Part shown: positions 35,336-44,234 of the stretch, in pieces
How positions within the stretch are numbered: the stretch's first letter is position 1
How the letters are laid out: every line of letters begins with the position of its first letter
Assembly: GCF_001695625.1 (NCBI RefSeq)
Contig: NZ_MBPN01000030.1
Coordinates: forward strand, 1-54,779
Origin: Pseudomonas defluvii
Lineage (GTDB): Bacteria > Pseudomonadota > Gammaproteobacteria > Pseudomonadales > Pseudomonadaceae
Direction of reading: 5' to 3'
DNA: 54,779 nucleotides
Notes under the pieces: model-generated
Told to the model about the DNA's origin: nothing
The model's database searches: none
The model's input: the letters and a program-made list of their open reading frames with translations, nothing else
Translations under genes and position numbers: made by a program

Positions 35336-35354
35336 GGTCGTGCTCCCTCAAAGG

Positions 35355-35726
35355 TCAGTCGCTAAGACCTTGTACCCGTACGCGGGCCGTTCCGCTACGG
35401 ATCATGCCCAATTGTTCGGCGGCAGCACGGGAGAGATCAATCAGCCGGCCGCGGGTGTGCGGGCCGCGGTCGTTAATGCGCACCACCACGCTGCGTTGGT
35501 TGTTCAGGTTGGTGACGCGTACCTGTGTGCCGAAGGGCAGGCTGCGGTGCGCAGCGGTCAGTGCGCGTTGATTGAACGGTTCGCCACTGGCAGTACGCTT
35601 GCCGTGGTGACGGGCGCCGTAATAGGAGGCCGTACCACTTTCATCGTAACCGTGAGGGTCGATGTCGTGGCTGGCACAGCCGGCAACCAGGGTGAACAGT
35701 GCTAGCGCACTAAGCGGACGCCACAT
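35355..35726 (-). CDS. RlpA-like septal-ring lytic transglycosylase lipoprotein, short form
   Basis: A 123-residue lipoprotein with lipobox LVAGC (C17) and one double-psi beta-barrel RlpA domain: [40 protein letters not shown] and [20 protein letters not shown], which include the catalytic His and Asp seen in P. aeruginosa RlpA. It lacks the C-terminal SPOR domain that takes full-length RlpA to denuded septal glycan, so localisation would differ. It is upstream of the antiporter by 20 bases on the same strand and separated from gatB by a REP-like element. Confidence 0.88.
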   Translation of the reverse strand: MWRPLSALALFTLVAGCASHDIDPHGYDESGTASYYGARHHGKRTASGEPFNQRALTAAHRSLPFGTQVRVTNLNNQRSVVVRINDRGPHTRGRLIDLSRAAAEQLGMIRSGTARVRVQGLSD

Positions 35727-35757
35727 GAATCATATACTCCGAGGTGTGTGCATGGCT

Positions 35758-35807
35758 GGCAAGGCTGGCTCTTACAAGGTGCAGGCCTGGTAGGAGCCAG
35801 CGTTGCC
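35758..35807. repeat. REP-like palindrome after gatB
   Basis: GGCAAGGCTGGCTCTTAC (35758-35775) pairs with GTAGGAGCCAGCGTTGCC (35790-35807) with only two mismatches across a 14-base loop. It lies between the gatB stop and rlpA on the same strand and may terminate the gatCAB transcript. Confidence 0.65.
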
Positions 35808-35817
35808 GGCGATGCAA

Positions 35818-37263
35818 TTACCCTTCGAGCTTGCTCTTGAGCAATTGGTTCACTTGCTGCGGGTTGGCCTTGCCTTTGGACGCTTTCATTGCCTGACCGA
35901 CGAAGAAACCGAACATCTTGCCGCGCTTGGCTTCATCGGCTGCGCGGTACTGCTCGACCTGCTCGGCGTTGGCTGCCAGCACTTCGTCCAGCACTTTCTC
36001 GATCGCGCCGCTGTCGGTGACTTGCTTCAGTCCGCGGGCCTCGATGATGGTGTCGGCATCGCCTTCACCGGCGGCCATCGCCTCGAAGACCATCTTGGCG
36101 ATCTTGCCGCTGATGGTGTTGTCGATGATGCGCGAGAGCATACCGCCCAGTTGTGCGGCACTGACCGGTGATTGCTCGATTTCCAGGCCCAGCTTGTTCA
36201 GCAGGCTGCCCAGTTCGACCATGACCCAGTTGGCGGCCAGTTTGGCATCGCCACATACGCCAACCACCTGTTCGAAGTAGTCTGCCTGTTCACGGCTGGA
36301 AGCCAGCACGTTGGCGTCGTAGCTGGACAGGCCGAACTGGCTCTGGAAGCGCTCGCGTTTCTGCGGTGGTAGCTCCGGCAGGGTGGCGCGGGTGGCTTCG
36401 AGGAAGGCCTCTTCGATGACCACAGGTAGCAGGTCCGGGTCGGGGAAGTAACGGTAGTCGTTGGCTTCCTCCTTGCTGCGCATCGAGCGGGTTTCGTCCT
36501 TGTTCGGGTCGTACAGGCGGGTTTCCTGGATGACCTTGCCGCCGTCTTCGATCAGGTCGATCTGGCGTTGCACTTCGCTGTTGATCGCACGCTCGATGAA
36601 GCGGAACGAGTTGACGTTCTTGATCTCGCAGCGGGTGCCGAACTCGGCCTGGCCTTTCGGACGAATCGAGACGTTGCAGTCGCAACGCAGCGAGCCTTCG
36701 GCCATGTTGCCGTCGCAGATGCCCAGGTAGCGCACCAGCGCATGGATCGCCTTGACGTAGGCCACGGCTTCCTTGGCGCTGCGCATTTCCGGCTCGGAGA
36801 CGATCTCCAGCAGCGGGGTGCCAGCACGGTTCAGGTCGATGCCGGTGGCGCCGCTGAAGTCTTCGTGCAGGCTCTTGCCGGCGTCTTCTTCCAGGTGCGC
36901 GCGGGTAATGCCGATACGCTTGACGGTGCCGTCTTCCAGGGCGATGTCCAGGTGGCCCTTGCCGACAATCGGCAACTCCATCTGGCTGATCTGGTAACCC
37001 TTGGGCAGGTCAGGGTAGAAGTAGTTCTTGCGGGCGAACACGTTGTGCTTGCCGATCTCGGCGTCGATCGCCAGGCCGAACATGCAGGCCATGCGCACGG
37101 CTTCTTCGTTCAGCACCGGCAGCACGCCGGGCATGCCCAGGTCGATCAGGCTGGCCTGGGTGTTCGGCTCGGCGCCAAAGGTGGTGGCGCTACCGGAGAA
37201 AATCTTCGACTGGGTGGCGAGCTGGGTATGAATCTCCAGCCCGATAACAACTTCCCATTGCAT
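35818..37263 (-). CDS. gatB: Aspartyl/glutamyl-tRNA amidotransferase subunit B
   Basis: A 481-residue kinase/tRNA-binding subunit of GatCAB, which converts Asp-tRNA(Asn) and Glu-tRNA(Gln) to the amidated forms. The N-terminal cradle shows [34 protein letters not shown] and [16 protein letters not shown]; the C-terminal YqeY/helical tRNA-binding domain ends [20 protein letters not shown] 37263 has AGGAA upstream and follows the gatA stop by 11 bases. Confidence 0.97.
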   Translation of the reverse strand: MQWEVVIGLEIHTQLATQSKIFSGSATTFGAEPNTQASLIDLGMPGVLPVLNEEAVRMACMFGLAIDAEIGKHNVFARKNYFYPDLPKGYQISQMELPIVGKGHLDIALEDGTVKRIGITRAHLEEDAGKSLHEDFSGATGIDLNRAGTPLLEIVSEPEMRSAKEAVAYVKAIHALVRYLGICDGNMAEGSLRCDCNVSIRPKGQAEFGTRCEIKNVNSFRFIERAINSEVQRQIDLIEDGGKVIQETRLYDPNKDETRSMRSKEEANDYRYFPDPDLLPVVIEEAFLEATRATLPELPPQKRERFQSQFGLSSYDANVLASSREQADYFEQVVGVCGDAKLAANWVMVELGSLLNKLGLEIEQSPVSAAQLGGMLSRIIDNTISGKIAKMVFEAMAAGEGDADTIIEARGLKQVTDSGAIEKVLDEVLAANAEQVEQYRAADEAKRGKMFGFFVGQAMKASKGKANPQQVNQLLKSKLEG

Positions 37264-37274
37264 GTGTGTATTCC

Positions 37275-38726
37275 TCAGAAGCCTTTAGGTGCGCGGGTGT
37301 GCCAGTCAGTCACTTGCTGATAGCGGTGCGCGACGTTGAGCAGGCGGCCTTCCTGGAAATACGGGGCGAGCAATTGCACGCCGACCGGCAGACCTTCGAC
37401 GAACCCGGCCGGCATCGACAGGCCCGGCAGGCCCGCGAGGTTGGCGGTGATGGTGTAGACGTCTTCCAGGTACGCAGCAACCGGATCATTGTTCTTCGCG
37501 CCAATCTTCCAGGCCGGGTTCGGCGTGGTTGGGCCGAGAATGACGTCGACCTCGTTGAAGGCGGCCATGAAGTCGTTCTTGATCAACCGACGGATTTTCT
37601 GCGCCTGCAGGTAATAGGCATCGTAGTAACCCGCCGACAAGGCGTAGGCGCCAACCATGATCCGGCGTTGTACTTCGGCACCGAAGCCTTCGCCGCGCGA
37701 GCGCTTGTACAGGTCGGTGAGGTCTTTCGGGTTTTCGCAGCGGTAGCCGAAGCGCACGCCGTCGAAGCGCGACAGGTTGGAAGAGGCTTCTGCCGGCGCG
37801 ATCACGTAGTAGGCCGGAATGGCGTGCTGCATGTTCGGCAGGCTGATTTCCTTGATGACCGCACCGAGCTTCTCCAGCTCTTTGACGCTGGCCTGGACCA
37901 GGTCGGCAATGCGCGGATCGAGACCGGCACCGAAGTACTCCTTCGGCAGGCCGATGCGCAGGCCTTCAAGGGATGCATTCAGGTTGGCGCTGTAATCGGG
38001 CACGGGCTCATCGATGCAGGTGGAGTCCTTGGCATCGAAACCGGCCATGCCTTGCAGCAGCAGTGCGCAGTCTTCGGCGGTGCGGGCCATCGGGCCGCCC
38101 TGATCAAGGCTTGAGGCATAGGCGATCATGCCCCAGCGTGAAACACGACCATAGGTCGGCTTGAGGCCGGTCAGGTTGGTCAGCGCCGCAGGCTGGCGGA
38201 TCGAACCACCGGTATCGGTGCCGGTGGCGGCTGGCAACAGGCGTGCGGCGACAGCCGCGGCCGAACCACCGGAAGAACCGCCAGGGACGTGCTCGAGGCT
38301 CCACGGGTTCTTGACGGCGCCGTAGTAGCTCGATTCGTTGGCCGAACCCATGGCGAACTCGTCCATGTTGGTCTTGCCCAGGGTGACAGTGCCAGCTTCG
38401 GCCAGCTTGCTGACAACGGTGGCGTCGTAGGGCGCCTTGAAGTTGTCGAGCATCTTCGAGCCGCAGCTGGTCCGCACGCCTTGGGTGCAGAACAGGTCTT
38501 TGTGGGCGATCGGCGCGCCGAGCAGGGCACCGGTCTCGCCAGCAGCACGCCGTGCGTCGGCGGCACGGGCCTGGCTGATGGCCAGCTCTTCGGTGATGCT
38601 GATGAAACTGTTAAGTTGTGGGTCGAGTTGCTGAATGCGTGCCAACAGTGCACGGGTCAGTTCTTCGGAGGAAAAACGTTTGTCGGCGAGTCCGCGGGCG
38701 ATCTCGGCCAGGGTCAGTTGATGCAT
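37275..38726 (-). CDS. gatA: Aspartyl/glutamyl-tRNA amidotransferase subunit A
   Basis: A 483-residue amidase-signature enzyme that hydrolyses glutamine to supply ammonia to GatB. The Ser-cisSer-Lys triad is visible in [10 protein letters not shown] (Lys), [12 protein letters not shown] (cis-Ser) and [13 protein letters not shown] (nucleophile Ser). The length is typical. It sits between gatC (16-base gap) and gatB (11-base gap) in the usual gatCAB operon. Confidence 0.97.
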   Translation of the reverse strand: MHQLTLAEIARGLADKRFSSEELTRALLARIQQLDPQLNSFISITEELAISQARAADARRAAGETGALLGAPIAHKDLFCTQGVRTSCGSKMLDNFKAPYDATVVSKLAEAGTVTLGKTNMDEFAMGSANESSYYGAVKNPWSLEHVPGGSSGGSAAAVAARLLPAATGTDTGGSIRQPAALTNLTGLKPTYGRVSRWGMIAYASSLDQGGPMARTAEDCALLLQGMAGFDAKDSTCIDEPVPDYSANLNASLEGLRIGLPKEYFGAGLDPRIADLVQASVKELEKLGAVIKEISLPNMQHAIPAYYVIAPAEASSNLSRFDGVRFGYRCENPKDLTDLYKRSRGEGFGAEVQRRIMVGAYALSAGYYDAYYLQAQKIRRLIKNDFMAAFNEVDVILGPTTPNPAWKIGAKNNDPVAAYLEDVYTITANLAGLPGLSMPAGFVEGLPVGVQLLAPYFQEGRLLNVAHRYQQVTDWHTRAPKGF

Positions 38727-38742
38727 GGCAGGCTCTTTTCCC

Positions 38743-39030
38743 TTACTCGATGACTTTCGGAACCAGGTACAGGCCGTTTTCGGTCGCCGGGGCGATGGCC
38801 TGGTACTGGTCGCGATGGTTGCTTTCGGTGACCACGTCAGCGCGCAGGCGCTGGCTGGCTTCCAGCGGGTGGGCGAGTGGTTCGATGCCGGTGGTGTCGA
38901 CGGCTTGCATCTGGTCGACCAGCCCCAGAATACTGTTCAGGGCATCAGTGGTGCGTGGCAGATCGCTTTCATTCAGGCCCAGACGGGCCAAATGAGCAAT
39001 CTTTTCCACGTCGCAGCGTTGAAGCGCCAT
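38743..39030 (-). CDS. gatC: Aspartyl/glutamyl-tRNA amidotransferase subunit C
   Basis: A 95-residue subunit that stabilises GatA on GatB. The family pattern is clear: [38 protein letters not shown] and LVPKVIE at the end. The start is ATG 39030 with CTGGAG upstream; the open frame continues to 39081, but the extra 17 residues do not belong to the family. It is the first gene of gatCAB, divergent from mreB. Confidence 0.96.
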   Translation of the reverse strand: MALQRCDVEKIAHLARLGLNESDLPRTTDALNSILGLVDQMQAVDTTGIEPLAHPLEASQRLRADVVTESNHRDQYQAIAPATENGLYLVPKVIE

Positions 39031-39221
39031 GGGAATCTCCAGGGAAACAAAAAAACGGATTTCATCCGTGATGAGGAACATGCCGGCAATTTTACGGTCA
39101 TACGGCCGCGATCATGTGCTGGCTTGCTCGGAAAAACTGCCAATTTAACATATTGGCGCCTTGCCCAAAATCCCCGCCGTTGTTAGAGTTTGCCGCACTT
39201 TTTTACCCACGCGTTGCCTAG

Positions 39222-40271
<1,050 letters not shown>

Positions 40272-40301
40272 TCTTGCCGGCAGCCATCCGATGTGTGGTT
40301 T

Positions 40302-40328
40302 ACAGGTAGTGCCAAGGGTGCTACCTGT
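40302..40328 (+). other. Hairpin 1 in the mreB-mreC gap
   Basis: ACAGGTAG (40302-40309) and CTACCTGT (40321-40328) form a perfect 8-bp stem with an 11-base loop, 30 bases past the mreB stop. No T-tract follows, so partial termination or mRNA processing is more likely than a full stop. Confidence 0.5.
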
Positions 40329-40338
40329 ATGCGGTTGT

Positions 40339-40356
40339 CGGCGCCTTCAGGCGCCG
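40339..40356 (+). other. Hairpin 2 in the mreB-mreC gap
   Basis: CGGCGCC (40339-40345) and GGCGCCG (40350-40356) form a very stable 7-bp stem with the tetraloop TTCA. It follows hairpin 1 by 10 bases and precedes the mreC Shine-Dalgarno sequence by about 67 bases. Confidence 0.5.
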
Positions 40357-40434
40357 CATCGCGTTACGCCAGGCGTCGGCACGTGTGTTGCCGTATGATT
40401 GACCTCCTGAATAGTCGCCCACGAGGAACGGCCC

Positions 40435-41475
40435 ATTAAACCGCTTTTCGCCAAAGGCCCTTCACTGGGTGTTCGCTTGCTCGTGCTGGTGGTGCTTTCG
40501 GTCGCCCTGATGGTGGTCGACGCGCGTTTTTCGGTGTTGCAGCCGGTGCGTCAGCAAATGTCGCGGGTACTGATCAAAGCCTACTGGGTTACCAACCTGC
40601 CGGAGCAGTTCTGGCAGGGCATCTCCAACCAGTTCGGCAGCCGTGCCGAATTGATGGCCGAGAACGAGAAACTCAAGACCGAGGCGCTGCTACTGCAAGG
40701 TCGCTTGCAGAAGCTGGCTGCCCTGACGGAACAGAACGTGCGTTTGCGCGAACTGCTCAATTCCTCGGCATTGGTTAACGAAAAGGTCGAGGTCGCCGAG
40801 CTGATCGGTATCGATCCGAACCCGTTCACCCACCGTATCCTGATCAACAAGGGCGAGCGTGATGGCGTCGTTCTGGGCCAGCCCGTGCTCGATGCTCGCG
40901 GCCTGATGGGGCAGGTGGTCGAACTGATGCCTTACACGTCCCGTGTGCTGCTGCTCACCGATACCACCCATAGCATTCCCGTGCAGGTCAACCGCAATGG
41001 CTTGCGCGCCATTGCCAGCGGTACCGGCAACCCGGAGCGCCTTGAGCTGCGTCATGTTGCCGATACCGCCGACATCAAGGAGGGCGACCTGCTGGTCAGC
41101 TCTGGCCTCGGTCAGCGGTTCCCGGCCGGTTATCCGGTGGCCACGGTCAAGGAAGTCATTCACGACTCAGGCCAGCCCTTCGCTATTGTCCGTGCGGTGC
41201 CAACGGCGGCACTCAATCGCAGCCGCTACATGCTGTTGGTGTTCAGTGACAGTCGTTCTCCTGAGCAGCGTGCCACCGAAGCGGCTCAGGCCCAGGAAGC
41301 CGCGGACCGGCAGAAGCTCGCCGTGCCAGGTGATGCCCCGGCCACGGTTGCGCCCGCGCCGGCCACGCCTGCTGCCACGGCACCTGTTGCAGTGCCTGCT
41401 GCACCTGCTCCCGCGGCAACTGCCCCGGCCCGTGGCGCAGGTGCTGCGCCGGTCCACTCCCGGGAGAGACACTAA
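40435..41475 (+). CDS. mreC: Rod-shape-determining protein MreC
   Basis: A 346-residue bitopic inner-membrane protein linking MreB to the periplasmic elongation complex. It has an N-terminal helix (GVRLLVLVVLSVALMVVDARF), a coiled coil (LMAENEKLKTEALLLQGRLQKLAALTEQN) and the two-barrel MreC domain. The family N-terminus IKPLFAKGPSLGVRLL is coded from ATT 40435. AGGA lies 7 bases upstream and no ATG, GTG or TTG exists between the in-frame stop at 40408 and TTG 40477, so ATT is the best start; starting at 40477 would delete the conserved cytoplasmic tail. The C-terminus is an Ala/Pro-rich low-complexity tail. Its stop overlaps the mreD start (TAATG). Confidence 0.93.
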   Translation: MKPLFAKGPSLGVRLLVLVVLSVALMVVDARFSVLQPVRQQMSRVLIKAYWVTNLPEQFWQGISNQFGSRAELMAENEKLKTEALLLQGRLQKLAALTEQNVRLRELLNSSALVNEKVEVAELIGIDPNPFTHRILINKGERDGVVLGQPVLDARGLMGQVVELMPYTSRVLLLTDTTHSIPVQVNRNGLRAIASGTGNPERLELRHVADTADIKEGDLLVSSGLGQRFPAGYPVATVKEVIHDSGQPFAIVRAVPTAALNRSRYMLLVFSDSRSPEQRATEAAQAQEAADRQKLAVPGDAPATVAPAPATPAATAPVAVPAAPAPAATAPARGAGAAPVHSRERH

Positions 41476-41963
41476 TGGTTAGTACCCAAAGCAGAAATGG
41501 CTGGGTCATTTGGCTGAGCTTCGTGATCGGCATACTGTTGAGCGTTGCCCCCATGCCAGAGGGCTCCGATCACCTGCGACCCTTGTGGCTGGCGTTATTG
41601 CTGGTGTTCTGGACGCTGACGCTGCCGCACAAGGTCGGAATGACTACGGCTTTTGTGCTCGGCCTGGCGTCCGATGTGCTGTGTGGGACCCTGTTGGGAC
41701 AGAACGCACTGGTGCTGACCTTGATCAGCTTTCTGATCCTGTCGCTGCAGCAGCGGTTGCGCATGTTCCCCATGTGGCAACAGAGCCTGGTGGTGCTGGT
41801 GATCTTTGGTCTGGCGCAGCTGGTCCAACTGTGGCTAAGCGCCCTGACCGGTAACCGCCAGCCGACCCTCGCCTTGCTCTGGCCTGCCGTTGTCAGTGCC
41901 TTGCTCTGGCCCTGGATCAGCTATGCCTTGCAAGGCTTGCGCCGCCGACTCGGCATCCACTGA
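41475..41963 (+). CDS. mreD: Rod-shape-determining protein MreD
   Basis: A 162-residue integral membrane protein with about five helices (WVIWLSFVIGILLSVAP, LWLALLLVFWTL, VLVLVIFGLAQLVQLWL and the final WPAVVSALLWPWISYAL). It joins MreC and the RodA/PBP2 elongation complex. The start ATG shares one base with the mreC stop, so the two are translationally coupled. It is followed by maf after 34 bases. Confidence 0.95.
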   Translation: MVSTQSRNGWVIWLSFVIGILLSVAPMPEGSDHLRPLWLALLLVFWTLTLPHKVGMTTAFVLGLASDVLCGTLLGQNALVLTLISFLILSLQQRLRMFPMWQQSLVVLVIFGLAQLVQLWLSALTGNRQPTLALLWPAVVSALLWPWISYALQGLRRRLGIH

Positions 41964-41997
41964 TTCCACTGCCCGCCGTTGACAGGGAGACGTCAAG

Positions 41998-42603
41998 ATG
42001 ACCCCGCTGTACCTGGCCTCTGGTTCGCCACGCCGTCGTGAACTGTTGACCCAGATTGGTGTGCCATTCACGGTCATCAGTGCCTCCATCGATGAAACCC
42101 CCCTGGCCGGTGAGTCGGCCTGTGCCTATGTCGAGCGCCTGGCGCGTGGCAAGGCATTGGCCGGGCTGGCAATGCTCGCCGCCACGGAGGCGCACGCGCC
42201 CTTGGCGGTCTTGGGGGCTGATACCGCGGTGGTTCTGGATGGGCAGATCTTGGGTAAACCGCAGGACCGTGCCGAAGCCCTGGCGATGCTTGCTGCGCTT
42301 TCCGGGCGCGAGCATGAGGTGTTGACCGCTGTTGCCATTACCGACGGTTCCCGTTGCGAGAGCCTGTCTGTGAGCAGCCGCGTTGCGTTTCGCTCGATCA
42401 GCCCGGCCGAAGCGCAGGCTTACTGGGAGAGTGGCGAGCCGCATGACAAGGCCGGCTCTTACGCAATCCAGGGCTTGGGGGCCGTGTTTGTGCAGGGCCT
42501 GAGTGGTAGTTATTCCGCCGTTGTCGGCTTGCCGCTTTGTGAAACGGCCGAACTGCTGGCGCGGTTCGGCATTCCTTGCTGGCAACGCCTACAGGCCTGT
42601 TGA
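41998..42603 (+). CDS. maf: Maf-family nucleotide pyrophosphatase (YhdE-type, dTTP/UTP)
   Basis: A 201-residue house-cleaning pyrophosphatase hydrolysing non-canonical or excess nucleotides to monophosphates. The signature [12 protein letters not shown] at the N-terminus, the catalytic [10 protein letters not shown] and the KPQDRAEAL / [13 protein letters not shown] motifs are present. The position between mreD and rng is the usual one for the YhdE branch (dTTPase/UTPase). AGGGAGACGTCAAG lies before ATG 41998. Confidence 0.95.
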   Translation: MTPLYLASGSPRRRELLTQIGVPFTVISASIDETPLAGESACAYVERLARGKALAGLAMLAATEAHAPLAVLGADTAVVLDGQILGKPQDRAEALAMLAALSGREHEVLTAVAITDGSRCESLSVSSRVAFRSISPAEAQAYWESGEPHDKAGSYAIQGLGAVFVQGLSGSYSAVVGLPLCETAELLARFGIPCWQRLQAC

Positions 42604-42688
42604 GCGAGGATGCACTGAAGCTGCCTGCGCTCGCCAGTCTTCCATGAGCGAGCCATCATTACCTGAACACCTTTGACGAGAGCCAGCC

Positions 42689-44146
42689 ATGAGTGAAGAG
42701 ATTCTGATCAATATCACGCCGATGGAATCACGCGTGGCGGTGGTGGAAAACGGTGTCCTGCAAGAGGTGCATGTCGAGCGTACCCAGCGCCGCGGGATTG
42801 TCGGCAACATCTACAAGGGCAAGGTGGTGCGTGTACTGCCGGGTATGCAGGCAGCTTTTGTCGATATTGGCCTGGAGCGCGCAGCGTTCATCCATGCGTC
42901 GGAAATCTCCCTGCGTGAAGGGCCGGCAGTCGAAACCATCAGTGCCTTGGTGCATGAAGGTCAGAGCCTGGTGGTGCAGGTGACCAAGGACCCTATCGGC
43001 TCAAAGGGCGCTCGTCTGACCACACAGCTTTCGATTCCTTCGCGTTATCTGGTGTACATGCCACGCACCAGCCATGTCGGTATTTCCCTGAAAATCGAAG
43101 ACGAAGCCGAGCGTGAGCGTCTCAAACAGGTGGTCAGTGACTGCGTGGCCCAGGAAAATATCAAGGATGCCGGTGGTTTCATCCTGCGCACGGCTGCCGA
43201 AGGCGCGGGCGCCGATGAAATCCTCATGGACATTCGCTACCTGCGCAGACTCTGGGAGCAGATTGGTAATCAGATCAAGACCGTGGGGGCGCCGACCGTC
43301 ATTTATGAGGATCTGGGCCTGGCCTTGCGTACCCTGCGCGACCTGGTTAACCCGAAAATCGAGAAGATCCGCATCGACTCTCGGGAAACGTTCCAGAAAA
43401 CAACGCAGTTCGTCGCCGAGCTGATGCCGGAAATCGCCGACCGGCTGGAGCATTACCCGGGTGAGCGTCCGATTTTCGACCTTTATGGCGTCGAGGACGA
43501 AATCCAGCGTGCGCTGGACCGCAAGGTGCCGCTCAAGTCCGGTGGTTATCTGGTGGTCGACCCGGCTGAAGCGATGACCACGATCGATGTGAACACCGGG
43601 GCTTTCGTCGGGCATCGCAACCTTGAAGAGACCATCTTCAAGACCAACCTGGAGGCGGCAACCGCGATTGCCAGGCAACTGCGCCTGCGCAACATTGGCG
43701 GGATCATCATCATCGACTTCATCGACATGGAAGACGAAGAGCATCAGCGCCAGGTATTGCGTACGCTGGAGAAGCAGCTCGAACGTGATCATGCCAAGAC
43801 CAACATCATTGGTATCACCGAGTTGGGCCTGGTGCAGATGACCCGCAAGCGCACCCGTGAAAGCCTCGAACAGGTGCTCTGCGAGCCCTGCATCAGTTGC
43901 CATGGTCGCGGCAAGCTGAAAACACCCGAGACAATCTGTTACGAGATTTTCCGGGAAATCCTTCGCGAGGCCCGCGCCTATCAGGCTGAAGGCTATAGAG
44001 TGCTGGCCAACCAGAAGGTGGTGGACCGGTTGCTCGACGAGGAGTCTGGCAATGTTGCCGAACTTGAGGCGTTCATCGGGCGAACGATTCGCTTCCAGGT
44101 CGAGTCGATGTATTCCCAGGAACAATATGATGTGGTGCTGCTCTGA
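42689..44146 (+). CDS. rng: Ribonuclease G
   Basis: A 485-residue endoribonuclease of the RNase E/G family, processing the 5' end of 16S rRNA and some mRNAs. The S1 domain (GIVGNIYKGKVVRVLPGMQAAFVDIGLERAAF), catalytic magnesium ligands in TTIDVNTGAFVG and IIIIDFIDMEDEEHQR, and the zinc-link (CEPCISCHGRGK) are all visible. It lacks the RNase E scaffold tail, which fixes it as RNase G. It lies in the mre-maf-rng-yhdP order conserved across gammaproteobacteria. Confidence 0.96.
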   Translation: MSEEILINITPMESRVAVVENGVLQEVHVERTQRRGIVGNIYKGKVVRVLPGMQAAFVDIGLERAAFIHASEISLREGPAVETISALVHEGQSLVVQVTKDPIGSKGARLTTQLSIPSRYLVYMPRTSHVGISLKIEDEAERERLKQVVSDCVAQENIKDAGGFILRTAAEGAGADEILMDIRYLRRLWEQIGNQIKTVGAPTVIYEDLGLALRTLRDLVNPKIEKIRIDSRETFQKTTQFVAELMPEIADRLEHYPGERPIFDLYGVEDEIQRALDRKVPLKSGGYLVVDPAEAMTTIDVNTGAFVGHRNLEETIFKTNLEAATAIARQLRLRNIGGIIIIDFIDMEDEEHQRQVLRTLEKQLERDHAKTNIIGITELGLVQMTRKRTRESLEQVLCEPCISCHGRGKLKTPETICYEIFREILREARAYQAEGYRVLANQKVVDRLLDEESGNVAELEAFIGRTIRFQVESMYSQEQYDVVLL

Positions 44147-44234
44147 TTCGCTTTTGTTGTTCATTTGAGCTGTGGCTGCTGGCAAAGCCGGTAGTCCGGG
44201 CCATAGTTAAAGCTCGACTCGGGGAGACATCGAC

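Noticed and set aside
43001..44185. A 394-codon minus-strand open frame over rng
   Set aside because: It is the shadow of RNase G, whose catalytic and zinc motifs are intact.
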